From CBDDIP01 sp965279405 (GTDB lineage Bacteria; Actinomycetota; Acidimicrobiia; Acidimicrobiales; Ilumatobacteraceae), in assembly GCA_965279405.1 (NCBI GenBank), contig OZ257157.1, positions 4,278,001 to 4,342,000 on the forward strand: 64,000 bases of DNA, written 5' to 3'. The position numbers and the translations under genes are program-made. Shown here in pieces: positions 29,746 through 38,022 of this stretch. Each line of letters opens with the position of its first letter. The stretch's first letter is position 1. The notes beneath the pieces were generated by a model that had not been told where the DNA came from, ran no database searches, and saw nothing but the letters and a program-made list of their open reading frames with translations.

Positions 29746-30732
29746 TCAACGGGGGAGGAAGCCGATCGCGTTCATGGCTCGTTCGAAGGTGGCGCCGGCG
29801 ACGGCACCGGCTTGTTCGGCACCGCGATGGAGCAGCGCAGCGAGCTGGCCGCGATCGGCGATCAGCTCGTGGTACCGGGTCTGGATCGGGCGCAGCAGCT
29901 CGACCACAGCGGCGCCGGCGTCGTTCTTCAGCGGGCCGTACTGCGTGTACCCGGCAGCGAGCGTCTCCGGGTCGGTGCCCGTGCACGCCGACAGGATGTC
30001 CAGCAGGTTGCTGACGCCCGGCTTGGCCTGGCGGTCGTAGCGCACCTCGCTGTCGCTGTCGGTGACGGCGCGTTTGAACTTGCGCATGATCGCTGCCTCG
30101 TCGTCGAGCATGTAGATCAGCCCGGCATCGCCGTCGGCGGACTTGCTCATCTTCGAGGTCGGGTCCTGCAGGTCCATCACCCTGGCGCCGGCCTTCGGGG
30201 TGACCGCCTTTGGGATCACGAAGGTGTCGCCGAAGCGGTGGTTGAAGCGGATGGCGATGTCGCGGGTGATCTCGATGTGCTGGCGCTGGTCCTCGCCGAC
30301 GGGCACCTCGTCGGTGTCGTAGAGGAGGATGTCGGCCGCCTGCAACGCCGGGTACGTGAACAAGCCGGCGGAGATGAACTCCGCCTCGCGCTTGGCCGAC
30401 TTGTCCTTGAACTGGGTCATCCGGCTCAGCTCGCCGAAGCTCACCGTGCACTCCATCACCCATGCCAGCTGGGCGTGCTCACGCACGTGGCTCTGCACGA
30501 AGATCGTCGCCACGTCGGGGTCGAGCCCGACGGCGAAGAGCATCGCCGCCAACCGCAGCGTCGTCGGGCCGATGATGTCGGGCTCCTCGGTGATCGTCAG
30601 CGCGTGCAGGTCGACGATGCCATGGAAGACCTCGGCGTCGTGCTGGCCGTGGACCCAGTTGCGCAACGCTCCGAGGTAGTTGCCCAGGTGGACGTCTCCG
30701 GTGGGTTGGATGCACGACAGGACGCGGGTCAC
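29746..30732 (-). CDS. trpS: Tryptophanyl-tRNA synthetase
   Basis: Charges tRNA-Trp (328 residues, usual bacterial length). The class I motifs are PTGDVHLGNYLGALRNW (HIGH-like) near residue 12 and KMSKS in PTSKMSKSADGD near 190. The AIDR-like VGEDQRQHIEITRDIA is also present. The GTG at 30732 is taken as start because homology begins at RVLSCIQPTGD and a TAGCGT box lies 8 bases upstream; the open frame beyond is a GC artefact over the scpA promoter. Confidence 0.96.
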   Translation of the reverse strand: MTRVLSCIQPTGDVHLGNYLGALRNWVHGQHDAEVFHGIVDLHALTITEEPDIIGPTTLRLAAMLFAVGLDPDVATIFVQSHVREHAQLAWVMECTVSFGELSRMTQFKDKSAKREAEFISAGLFTYPALQAADILLYDTDEVPVGEDQRQHIEITRDIAIRFNHRFGDTFVIPKAVTPKAGARVMDLQDPTSKMSKSADGDAGLIYMLDDEAAIMRKFKRAVTDSDSEVRYDRQAKPGVSNLLDILSACTGTDPETLAAGYTQYGPLKNDAGAAVVELLRPIQTRYHELIADRGQLAALLHRGAEQAGAVAGATFERAMNAIGFLPR

Positions 30733-30740
30733 GGGCGGCA

Positions 30741-30746
30741 ACGCTA
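30741..30746 (-). promoter_or_regulatory. Leaderless -10 box of trpS
   Basis: TAGCGT on the minus strand, 8 bases before the GTG at 30732. Confidence 0.5.
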
Positions 30747-30857
30747 CCGGTGCGCTCGTCCTGGCTGCCGGTGGTTTCGGCCCGGCCCGAAGTTGCGTTG
30801 TCCTGGCCCGCATCCGCCTGATGACGGGGCATTCAGCGTCCGGCGGAGCCCAACCGG

Positions 30858-30863
30858 TACGAT
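30858..30863 (+). promoter_or_regulatory. Leaderless -10 box of scpA
   Basis: TACGAT, 7 bases before the ATG at 30871, with no ribosome binding site. Confidence 0.55.
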
Positions 30864-30870
30864 CGGTGCG

Positions 30871-31665
30871 ATGGCTGTCGAGGTGACCACCCCCGTGTTC
30901 GAGGGGCCGTTCGACCTCCTCCTGCACCTCATCCTGCGTGAGCAGGTCGACATCTACGAGGTGTCCCTGAGCCGCATCGTCGACTCGTACCTCACGGAGA
31001 TCGAGCGCCTGCAGGACCTCGACCTCGACCTGGCCACCGAGTTCCTGCTCATCGCCGCCACGCTCGTCGAGCTCAAGGCTCGGCGCCTCCTGCCCGGCCG
31101 CGACGACGTCGACCTCGACGAGGAGCTGGCCCTGTGGGAGGAGCGCGACCTGCTGCTGGCGCGCCTGCTGGAGTGCAAGACGTTCAAGGACGTGGCCAGC
31201 GTCTTCACCCGCCTGGCCGACGAAGCCGACCGGAGCTACCCGCGGGCGGTCGGTGCCGACGAGCGCTTCGCCGAGCTGATGCCCGACCTGCTGGAAGGCG
31301 TCACGGGCCGGCGGATCCACGCCGCGTACATGCGCGTCGTCACCCCTCGCCCGGTGCCGCGCATCGACCTGTTCCACGTCGCCCCGATCCGGGCCTCGGT
31401 GTCCGATGCGGTGGCCGAGCTGCTCGACGAGCTGCCTCGCGTCGGCCGCATCTCCTTCCGCCGGTTGACCACCGGGCTGGTCGAGCGGCTGGACGTGATC
31501 GTTCGCTTCCTGGCCATCCTCGAGCTGTTCAAGCAGGGCGTCGTCGATCTCGACCAGGGCGAGTGGTTCGGCGACATCGACGTCACCTGGCTCGGTGACG
31601 CCGGTCTCGATCGTGACGACGAGAGCGTCAGCGCCGGCTTCGCCATCGACGAGTACCGCGGATGA
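30871..31665 (+). CDS. scpA: Segregation and condensation protein A (kleisin)
   Basis: Kleisin subunit of the bacterial SMC condensin complex (264 residues). The N-terminal FEGPFDLLLHLILREQVDIYEV is the family signature; the middle is acidic and helical (DLDLDLATEFLLIAATLVEL); the C-terminal winged helix (RISFRRLT, VIVRFLAILELFKQGVVDLD) contacts the SMC head. It overlaps scpB by ATGA. The smc gene itself is not in this window. Confidence 0.95.
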   Translation: MAVEVTTPVFEGPFDLLLHLILREQVDIYEVSLSRIVDSYLTEIERLQDLDLDLATEFLLIAATLVELKARRLLPGRDDVDLDEELALWEERDLLLARLLECKTFKDVASVFTRLADEADRSYPRAVGADERFAELMPDLLEGVTGRRIHAAYMRVVTPRPVPRIDLFHVAPIRASVSDAVAELLDELPRVGRISFRRLTTGLVERLDVIVRFLAILELFKQGVVDLDQGEWFGDIDVTWLGDAGLDRDDESVSAGFAIDEYRG

Positions 31666-32375
31666 CGGACGACGGGATGAGCGAGGAGTTGCCGGGCGAC
31701 GGGATGCCGGGCGAACCCACCGCGCCCGAGCTCCACTCACCGGAGCCGAGCGAGCCGGACGTCGGGATCGCTGCGGACGCGCCGGCTCCGGGCTCGCCCG
31801 ACGCCGAGACGGTGCGGGCGATCGAGGCGATCATCCTCGTTGCCGTCGAGCCGGTGGCGCCGGAGATGCTGGCGCAGCTGCTGGAGCAGCCGGTGGTGAT
31901 GATCGAGCGCCTCTGCGACGAGCTCGCTGCGGCGTACCGCGAGGCTGGTCACGGCTTCGAGCTGGTGCGCGTCGCCGGCGGGTACCGCTATCAGACGCAC
32001 GCCGATCTGGCGCCGTACGTGGAGCGCTTCCTGCTCGATGGCCAGCGAGCCCGGATGAGTGCGGCTGCATTGGAGACACTGGCGATCGTCGCCTACAAGC
32101 AGCCGCTGTCGCGGGCGCAGGTGGCCAGCATCCGCGGCGTCGATCCCGACGGCGTGCTGCGCACGCTCCAGGCTCGCGGGTACATCACCGAGGTCGCCCG
32201 CGACTCCGGCCCCGGCCAGGCGGTGCTGTTCGGCACGACCCCTGCCTTTCTGGAGAAGCTCGGACTCGACTCGCTGAGCGACCTGCCGCCGATCGCCGAG
32301 TTCGTGCCCGGCGCCGACGTCGTCGAAGCGCTCGAGCACGGTCTGCGCATCGATCCGCCCGATGCCCGCAACTGA
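31662..32375 (+). CDS. scpB: Segregation and condensation protein B
   Basis: Second non-SMC subunit of condensin (237 residues), a tandem winged-helix protein that dimerises on ScpA. The fold is visible in IEAIILVAVEPVAPEMLAQL and LETLAIVAYKQPLSRAQVAS, followed by IRGVDPDGVLRTLQARGYI. The first 45 residues are an acidic, proline-rich, probably disordered extension. Its end overlaps the pseudouridine synthase by 14 bases; scpA-scpB-rluB is a classic operon. Confidence 0.95.
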   Translation: MTDDGMSEELPGDGMPGEPTAPELHSPEPSEPDVGIAADAPAPGSPDAETVRAIEAIILVAVEPVAPEMLAQLLEQPVVMIERLCDELAAAYREAGHGFELVRVAGGYRYQTHADLAPYVERFLLDGQRARMSAAALETLAIVAYKQPLSRAQVASIRGVDPDGVLRTLQARGYITEVARDSGPGQAVLFGTTPAFLEKLGLDSLSDLPPIAEFVPGADVVEALEHGLRIDPPDARN

Positions 32376-33192
32376 CCCGAACGAGGACGCCGAACGCGGC
32401 AACGGCATCGAGCCGCCGCTGTGGGAGCAGCGCGCCGCCGAGTCCGCCGCGCTGCCGCAGGGGGAGCGGCTGCAGAAGGTGCTGGCCGTGCGCGGGTGGG
32501 GGAGTCGCCGCGTCTGCGAGGACCTCATCGCCGACGGACGCGTCACCGTCAACGGCGAGGTGGCAGTGCTCGGCCGTCGGGTGGACGTGGACCGCGACCA
32601 GGTCGCCGTCGACGGCGGTCCGATCGGGGTGCGCCCCGGCCTCGTCTACTACCTGCTGAACAAGCCGACCGGGGTCGTCACCACCGCCTCGGATCCGCAG
32701 GGCCGCCCGACCGTGGTCGAGCTGGTGCCCGACGAGCCGAGGGTGTACCCGGTCGGCCGGCTCGACGTGGAGACCGAGGGTCTGCTGCTGCTGACCAACG
32801 ACGGCGACCTCGCCCACCGGCTGGCTCACCCGAGCCACGGGGTCGAGAAGGAGTACCTGGCCGCAGTCGACGGCGGCAACGTGTCGGCCGGCGGCATCCG
32901 CCAGCTGCGCGACGGCGTCGAGCTCGACGATGGTCGCACCGCGCCGGCCACGGTGTCGCAACCCGAGCCCGGGTTGTTGCGGATCACGATCCACGAGGGA
33001 CGCAACCGGCAGGTGCGGCGGATGTGCGAGGCGGTCGGTCACCCCGTGCGACGGCTCGTCCGCGTGCGCATCGGCCCGCTGCGCGACGCCCAACTGGCGC
33101 CCGGCGCCTGGCGCGAGCTGTCGCAGGCCGAGGTGCGCGATCTCGTGCTGGCCAGCGGCGGCGACGAATCGCGCCCCAACCGCAACCGCTGA
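32362..33192 (+). CDS. rluB: 23S rRNA pseudouridine synthase, RluB/RsuA family
   Basis: Converts a specific uridine of rRNA to pseudouridine (276 residues). An S4 RNA-binding domain (about 35-80, GERLQKVLAVRGWGSRRVCE) precedes the catalytic domain with the family motif GRLDVETEGLLLLTNDG; the catalytic aspartate is Asp135. The motif HEGRNRQVRRMCEAVGHPV closes the active site. RluB-type enzymes act on helix 89 of 23S rRNA in E. coli; RsuA acts on 16S. Operon context favours RluB. Confidence 0.92.
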   Translation: MPATDPNEDAERGNGIEPPLWEQRAAESAALPQGERLQKVLAVRGWGSRRVCEDLIADGRVTVNGEVAVLGRRVDVDRDQVAVDGGPIGVRPGLVYYLLNKPTGVVTTASDPQGRPTVVELVPDEPRVYPVGRLDVETEGLLLLTNDGDLAHRLAHPSHGVEKEYLAAVDGGNVSAGGIRQLRDGVELDDGRTAPATVSQPEPGLLRITIHEGRNRQVRRMCEAVGHPVRRLVRVRIGPLRDAQLAPGAWRELSQAEVRDLVLASGGDESRPNRNR

Positions 33193-33243
33193 ACCATGCC
33201 TTCGGCTGTCTCCAATCCCCGGGTTCGGGCAGCGTCTCGCCGG

Positions 33244-33249
33244 TAGGCT
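33244..33249 (+). promoter_or_regulatory. Leaderless -10 box of tyrA
   Basis: TAGGCT in CGGTAGGCT, 8 bases before the GTG at 33258. Confidence 0.5.
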
Positions 33250-33257
33250 CGCTGCCC

Positions 33258-34346
33258 GTGACGAGCACCGTTCCAGCGCCTGACGCACCGGCGCGACGCG
33301 CCAACGTCTGCGGGCTCGGGCTGATCGGCGGATCGATCGGCCTGGCGCTGCGCGAGCGCGGCTGGCACGTGTCCGGCGACGACATCGATCCGGCACGCGA
33401 GCAGCGAGCGATCACGCTCGGTGTCATCGATGCGGCGGGCCTCGATCCGGCCGCCGAGATCACGGTCGTGGCCACCCCGGTGCTCGCCGTCGTCGATCTC
33501 GTCAAGCGGGCGCTGGCCGAGACGACCGGGTTGGTGACCGATGTCAGCAGCGTCAAGGGCAGCATCGCCGCCGCCATCGACGATGCGCGCTTCATCGGCG
33601 GGCACCCGATGGCGGGCAGCGAACTGGAGGGCCTCGATGGCGCCGACGGGTCGATGTTCGAAGGTGCGGTGTGGGTGCTGACTCCGTCGGAGGCAACGGC
33701 GGACACGACGTTCAGTGCGATCGCCGCAGTGGTGGCCGACCTCGGTGCCGACGTGATCGCACTCCCGCCCGATCGTCACGACCAGGTGGTCGCCGTCATC
33801 AGCCACGTGCCGCACCTCACCGCGGCGACGCTGATGGGACTGGCCAGCGATCGTGCCGAGGAGCACGCCGCGCTGCTGCGCCTGGCCGCCGGCGGGTTCC
33901 GCGACATGACCCGCATCGCGTCCGGTCACCCCGGGATCTGGCTCGACATCTGCGCCGAGAACCGGCCGGCCATCCTGTCCGCGCTCGACGGGCTGATCGA
34001 GGGACTCGCCGCGATGCGCAACGTCGTCGACATCGACGACCGCGACGAGCTGCAGCGCCGCCTGGCGAAGGCCCGCGACGCACGCACCAACCTGCCCAGC
34101 CGCGTCAACCAGCCCAGCGAGCTGGCCGAGCTGCGCATCCCCATCCCCGACCGTCCCGGCGCCGCCGCCGGGGTCTTCACGCTCGCCGCCGAGCTCGGCG
34201 TCAACATCGCCAGCTTCGAGGTCGTGCACAGCGTCGAAGGCAACCGCGGTGTGGCCGTCGTGCTGGTCGACGCGGCGTCGATGGAGCTCTACCGCGGCGG
34301 TCTGATGGCCCGCGGCTACCGGCCCGCTGCACAGCGTCTCAGCTGA
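33258..34346 (+). CDS. tyrA: Prephenate dehydrogenase with C-terminal ACT domain
   Basis: Oxidative decarboxylation of prephenate to 4-hydroxyphenylpyruvate in tyrosine synthesis (362 residues). The NAD-binding turn is NVCGLGLIGGSIGLALRERG (about 14-33). The catalytic region has TDVSSVKGSI, IGGHPMAGSE and ISHVPHLTAATLM. A C-terminal ACT domain from about residue 290 (IPDRPGAAAGVFTLAAELGV) suggests feedback control by tyrosine. The GTG 33258 is fixed by the TAGGCT box and the family start. aroA follows after 13 bases. Confidence 0.94.
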   Translation: MTSTVPAPDAPARRANVCGLGLIGGSIGLALRERGWHVSGDDIDPAREQRAITLGVIDAAGLDPAAEITVVATPVLAVVDLVKRALAETTGLVTDVSSVKGSIAAAIDDARFIGGHPMAGSELEGLDGADGSMFEGAVWVLTPSEATADTTFSAIAAVVADLGADVIALPPDRHDQVVAVISHVPHLTAATLMGLASDRAEEHAALLRLAAGGFRDMTRIASGHPGIWLDICAENRPAILSALDGLIEGLAAMRNVVDIDDRDELQRRLAKARDARTNLPSRVNQPSELAELRIPIPDRPGAAAGVFTLAAELGVNIASFEVVHSVEGNRGVAVVLVDAASMELYRGGLMARGYRPAAQRLS

Positions 34347-34359
34347 GCCGCACCGGATC

Positions 34360-35691
34360 ATGACCACCCGTCGCGTGCACGCCGTCGCCCACCCGTTGGA
34401 CGCCGTCGTCGCCGTGCCGGGATCGAAGAGCCTGGCCAATCGAGCGTTGGCGTGCGCGGCGCTGGCGGACGGCCCGACGACGCTCGTCAACGTGCCCGAC
34501 GGTGACGACACGGAAGCGATGCTCGACTGCCTCGCCGTTCTCGGCGTCGGCGTGCAACGCGACGATGTCGACGGCGCGCTCGTGCGCATCGCCGGCACCG
34601 GAGGACGTTGGCTGCCCGGGCCGTTGGTGCTGCCGACGCGGTTGGCGGGCACGACGTCTCGGTTCATCACCGCGCTCGCCGCCCTCGGACCGGGGCCGTA
34701 CACGATCGACGGGTTGCCGCCGTTACGTGCTCGCCCGATGGCACCGCTGCACGACGCCCTTGCCTCGCTCGGTGCGCAGCTCGTGCCCGGCGAGCGCTGG
34801 GGCCACCTCCCCGTCGAGCTGCGCAGCGGCGTCGCGCAGGACGCTCACCGAGACGGTTTGGCGGTGCTCGCCGTCCCGGGTGACATCAGCAGTCAGTACC
34901 TGACGGCACTGATGCTGATCGCGCCGCTGCTGCCCGCGGGTCTGCAGATCGACATCACGACGCCGCTCGTGTCGCGCCCGTACGTGGAGATGACGGCGGC
35001 GGTGATGGCGGTGTTCGGCGTGGACGCAGTGGAGGTCGGCGTCGATCGCGTCGTCGTTTCCGCCGGCACGTACCGGCCCTGTCGCTTCGACGTCGAACCC
35101 GATGCCAGCTCGGCGAGCTACCCGTTGGCCGCCGCGGCCGTCGTCGGTGGCCGCGTGGTGGTCCCCGGTCTGAGGACCGGGTCGCTGCAGGGCGACGCAA
35201 CGTTCGCGTCGGTGCTGGAGCGGATGGGGTGCGTGGTCGAGATCCTCGACGACCGCACGGAGGTGCGACGCGACGGGCCGCTGCACGGCATCGACATCGA
35301 CATGGCGGAGATCTCCGATCTGGTGCCGACGATTGCTGTCGTCGCCGCGTTCGCCGACACTCCGACGGTGATCCGTGGCGTCGGCTTCATCCGCGGCAAG
35401 GAGAGCGATCGCATCGGCGACCTCTGCGCCGAGCTGCAGCGAACCGGCGTCGACGCGGTGCCGACGACGGACGGGATCGTCGTCACGCCGGTCGTTCCGC
35501 CGACGGCACGGCGCGCCGGCGTCGTGCTCGGCACGCATCACGATCACCGGTTGGCGATGGCGTTCGCCGTCCTCGGTCTCGGCTCGTCGCGGTTGGGCGT
35601 CGAGGCGGTCGACATCGACGACCCCGAGGTCGTGTCCAAGAGCTGGCCCGGCTTCTGGCAGGCGTTCGACGCGTTGGAGCCGAGCACGTGA
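34360..35691 (+). CDS. aroA: 3-phosphoshikimate 1-carboxyvinyltransferase (EPSP synthase)
   Basis: Sixth step of the shikimate pathway: joins shikimate 3-phosphate and phosphoenolpyruvate (443 residues). The PEP-site signatures are VPGSKSLANRALACAALADG near residue 18 and LPTRLAGTTSRFITALAAL near 90; FIRGKESDRIGDL and the closing THHDHRLAMAFAVLGL are also present. The Gly in the GTTSR loop in place of Ala-Met variants looks like the ordinary class I form. It is coupled to the HAD gene by GTGA. Confidence 0.95.
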   Translation: MTTRRVHAVAHPLDAVVAVPGSKSLANRALACAALADGPTTLVNVPDGDDTEAMLDCLAVLGVGVQRDDVDGALVRIAGTGGRWLPGPLVLPTRLAGTTSRFITALAALGPGPYTIDGLPPLRARPMAPLHDALASLGAQLVPGERWGHLPVELRSGVAQDAHRDGLAVLAVPGDISSQYLTALMLIAPLLPAGLQIDITTPLVSRPYVEMTAAVMAVFGVDAVEVGVDRVVVSAGTYRPCRFDVEPDASSASYPLAAAAVVGGRVVVPGLRTGSLQGDATFASVLERMGCVVEILDDRTEVRRDGPLHGIDIDMAEISDLVPTIAVVAAFADTPTVIRGVGFIRGKESDRIGDLCAELQRTGVDAVPTTDGIVVTPVVPPTARRAGVVLGTHHDHRLAMAFAVLGLGSSRLGVEAVDIDDPEVVSKSWPGFWQAFDALEPST

Positions 35692-36332
35692 CCGACGCGG
35701 TTGCCGCGTTCGACGTCGACGGCACGCTCACGGTGCGCGACTGCGTGCGCCCGTTCCTCGAGCGCGTGGGCGGCCGGCGGCGCATCGCCACGTCGATCCT
35801 GCGACGACCGGTTGCATCGCTGTCCGCGTTGGCTCGACGCGACCGCGATGCCGTCAAGGAGGTGGTCGTCGGTGGCGTGTTCCACGGTCGCGACGTCGCC
35901 GAGATCGACCGCATCGGCGAGACGTTCGCGACCGTCGTGCACGATGCATGGCTGCGCTCCGACACGCTTGCCCGGTTGCGATGGCACCAGCAGCACGGGC
36001 ACGCCACCGTGCTCGTGTCGGCGTCGCTCGGGCCGTACCTGCGCCCGTTGGCCCGTCTGCTCGGCATCGACGCCGTACTGTGCACGGACGTGCACGTCGT
36101 GACCACTGCCGCCGGTGTCGCCTCGTACGGCGACACGCTGATCGACGGGAACTGCCGCGCCGCTGAGAAGGCTCGCCGTCTGGCAGCGTGGCGCAGCGAG
36201 CGCGGGCTGGCCGAGGCCACCCTCTGGGCGTACGGCGACAGCCGCGGCGACCGGGAGATGCTTGCGTCCTCCGATCACGCGGTGTGGGTGCACGACGTGA
36301 CGATCACCGCAGATCCGGGAGCGCCGCAGTGA
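35688..36332 (+). CDS. HAD-IB family phosphatase, coupled to the UbiA-type transferase
   Basis: A 214-residue HAD subclass IB hydrolase. Motif I is AAFDVDGTLTVRDC with Asp9 and Asp11, motif II TVLVSASLGPYL, and motif IV LWAYGDSRGDREML. The family includes phosphoserine phosphatases, but the context is different: the start overlaps aroA (GTGA) and the stop overlaps the UbiA-type gene (GTGA). The decaprenylphosphoryl-arabinose route needs a phosphatase that acts on decaprenylphosphoryl-5-phosphoribose just after the UbiA step, and this gene is well placed for it. That role is inference. Downstream actors: UbiA, DprE1, DprE2. Confidence 0.83.
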   Translation: MTDAVAAFDVDGTLTVRDCVRPFLERVGGRRRIATSILRRPVASLSALARRDRDAVKEVVVGGVFHGRDVAEIDRIGETFATVVHDAWLRSDTLARLRWHQQHGHATVLVSASLGPYLRPLARLLGIDAVLCTDVHVVTTAAGVASYGDTLIDGNCRAAEKARRLAAWRSERGLAEATLWAYGDSRGDREMLASSDHAVWVHDVTITADPGAPQ

Positions 36333-37195
36333 TCGGCGCGATCGTGCGCGAGGCGCGTCCGAAGCAGTGGGTCAAGAACGTCCTCGTGTTCGCCGCACCG
36401 GGTGCCGCTGGTGCCCTCGACAACGGCAGCTACATCGGCAAGTCGTTGCTGATGTTCGTCGCTCTGTGCATGGCCAGCAGCGGCACGTACTACTGGAACG
36501 ACATCGTCGACCGCGAGCGCGACCGCTCGCACCCCACGAAGTGCAAGCGCCCGATCGCCAGTGGCGCGTTGCCCGTCGGGCTCGCCAGGATCATCGGCAC
36601 GTTGCTGCTCGTCGCCGGCATCGGACTGGCGTTCCTGGTTCGCTGGCAGGCGGGTTTCGTCGTGCTCGGCTACGTCGCATTGACGTCGCTGTACAGCGCG
36701 GCGCTCAAGCACATCGCCGTCGTCGACCTGGTCGCCGTCGCCGCAGGATTCGTGCTGCGCGCCGTGGCCGGCGCGGTGGCCACCAACCTGCCCATGAGCA
36801 GCTGGTTCTCGTTGACCACGTCGTTCGGTTCGCTGTTCATCGTCACCGGCAAGCGCTACGCGGAGCTGCGCGACATCGGCGACGGTGGCGGCACGCGGCC
36901 GACGCTGGAGGAGTACACGGTCGGCTTCCTGCGCACCGTGCTGTCGGTCAGCTGCGGGGCAGCGTTGGTGACGTACTGCATCTGGGCCTTCGACACGAAG
37001 GAGATCGCCCAGACGACGCTGCCGTACTACGAGCTGTCGATCGTGCCGATGGGCACCGCGCTGCTGCGCTACACGCTGCTGCTCGAACAGGGCAAGGGCG
37101 CTGCGCCAGAGGAGATCTTTGCCTCGGATCGAACGATCCAGGTGCTCGGCGCCCTGTGGGCGATCATGTTCGGCTTGGGGGTGTACCTGCGATGA
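36329..37195 (+). CDS. ubiA: UbiA-family decaprenyl-phosphate phosphoribosyltransferase
   Basis: A 288-residue membrane prenyltransferase with about eight or nine helices. The Mg-binding motif NDxxDxxxD is NDIVDRERD (57-65), followed by RSHPTKCKRPIASGAL, the pattern I associate with M. tuberculosis Rv3806c rather than with quinone enzymes. The second conserved region is GKRYAELRDIGDG. It would transfer phosphoribose from PRPP to decaprenyl phosphate, the committed step to decaprenylphosphoryl-arabinose. DprE1- and DprE2-like genes follow on the same strand, supporting this over a menaquinone role. Confidence 0.87.
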   Translation: MIGAIVREARPKQWVKNVLVFAAPGAAGALDNGSYIGKSLLMFVALCMASSGTYYWNDIVDRERDRSHPTKCKRPIASGALPVGLARIIGTLLLVAGIGLAFLVRWQAGFVVLGYVALTSLYSAALKHIAVVDLVAVAAGFVLRAVAGAVATNLPMSSWFSLTTSFGSLFIVTGKRYAELRDIGDGGGTRPTLEEYTVGFLRTVLSVSCGAALVTYCIWAFDTKEIAQTTLPYYELSIVPMGTALLRYTLLLEQGKGAAPEEIFASDRTIQVLGALWAIMFGLGVYLR

Positions 37196-37941
37196 GCTTA
37201 CGATCGTTCGAGGAGACCGTGGCTTCGGTGGACGGTGTGGACGGCTGGATGTCGCCCGATCAGGCCGACCAGCTCTACCGCGCTGCGCTGGCCACGCACG
37301 CCGGCGACACGATCGTCGAGATCGGCAGCTTCCGCGGTCGCAGCACGATCGTGCTCGCCAGCGCCGCGCCGGAGGGCGTCGACATCGTGGCCATCGACCC
37401 GCACGCCGGCAACGACCGCGGGCCACAGGAGATCGACGGCTTCGCCGCCGAGGCGGCCACCGATCACGACGTGTTCAACGCCAACCTGGCGCGAGCGGGC
37501 GTTGCCGATCGGGTGCGCCACGTGCGTGCGTTCAGCGATGCCGCGCACGCTTCCGTCGATGGCGAGCTGGCGGTGCTGTACGTGGACGGTGCACACCGCT
37601 ACGCACCGGCGCGCAGCGACATCCGCGAGTGGGGCGCACGCGTGCAGCCGGGCGGCACCCTGTTGATCCACGACTCGTTCTCGTCGGTCGGCGTCACGCT
37701 CGCCATCATGCGCGAGCTGTTCGCCGGCAAGCGATTCCGCTACGTCGGTCGGGCGCGATCGATGACGGTGTACCACGCCGACCTCGACGGCACGGCTCGC
37801 AGCCGGGCGATGAACCTTGCTCGGCAGGCGGCGCAACTGCCGTGGTTCGCCAAGAACCTGGCGATCAAGGTCCTGCTCACGCTGCACCTGGGCAAGGTCC
37901 TGCAGCGGATCACCGGCCGGCCGCCGGAGTGGCCGTACTGA
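37192..37941 (+). CDS. Class I SAM-dependent methyltransferase (Methyltransf_24-like)
   Basis: A 249-residue soluble protein. The SAM-binding start is DTIVEIGSFRGRSTIVLASA (motif I EIGSFRG), then VDIVAIDPHAGNDRG (acidic residue for the ribose) and LAVLYVDGAHRYAPARSD. Its relatives are cephalosporin-hydroxylase-like and sugar O-methyltransferases of cell-surface glycans. The ATG overlaps the ubiA stop (ATGA), so it is translated with the arabinose-lipid genes. It may methylate a sugar of the same polymer; the substrate is not readable. Confidence 0.82.
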   Translation: MSLRSFEETVASVDGVDGWMSPDQADQLYRAALATHAGDTIVEIGSFRGRSTIVLASAAPEGVDIVAIDPHAGNDRGPQEIDGFAAEAATDHDVFNANLARAGVADRVRHVRAFSDAAHASVDGELAVLYVDGAHRYAPARSDIREWGARVQPGGTLLIHDSFSSVGVTLAIMRELFAGKRFRYVGRARSMTVYHADLDGTARSRAMNLARQAAQLPWFAKNLAIKVLLTLHLGKVLQRITGRPPEWPY

Positions 37942-38010
37942 CCACGTCTCGCTGAGCGGGCTGCGGCGAACAGGTCGTTGGGCCTACTGCGATCAAAACG
38001 GTGAGGTCGG

Positions 38011-38016
38011 TAGCCT
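38011..38016 (+). promoter_or_regulatory. Leaderless -10 box of dprE1
   Basis: TAGCCT in GGTAGCCT, 6 bases before the ATG at 38023. It gives dprE1-dprE2 their own promoter besides read-through from ubiA. Confidence 0.55.
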
Positions 38017-38022
38017 GGCCAC

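Noticed and set aside
36329..37195. UbiA-type protein as a menaquinone or ubiquinone prenyltransferase
   Set aside because: The RSHPTKCKRPI pattern and the dprE1/dprE2 neighbours point to decaprenyl-phosphate phosphoribosyltransferase instead.
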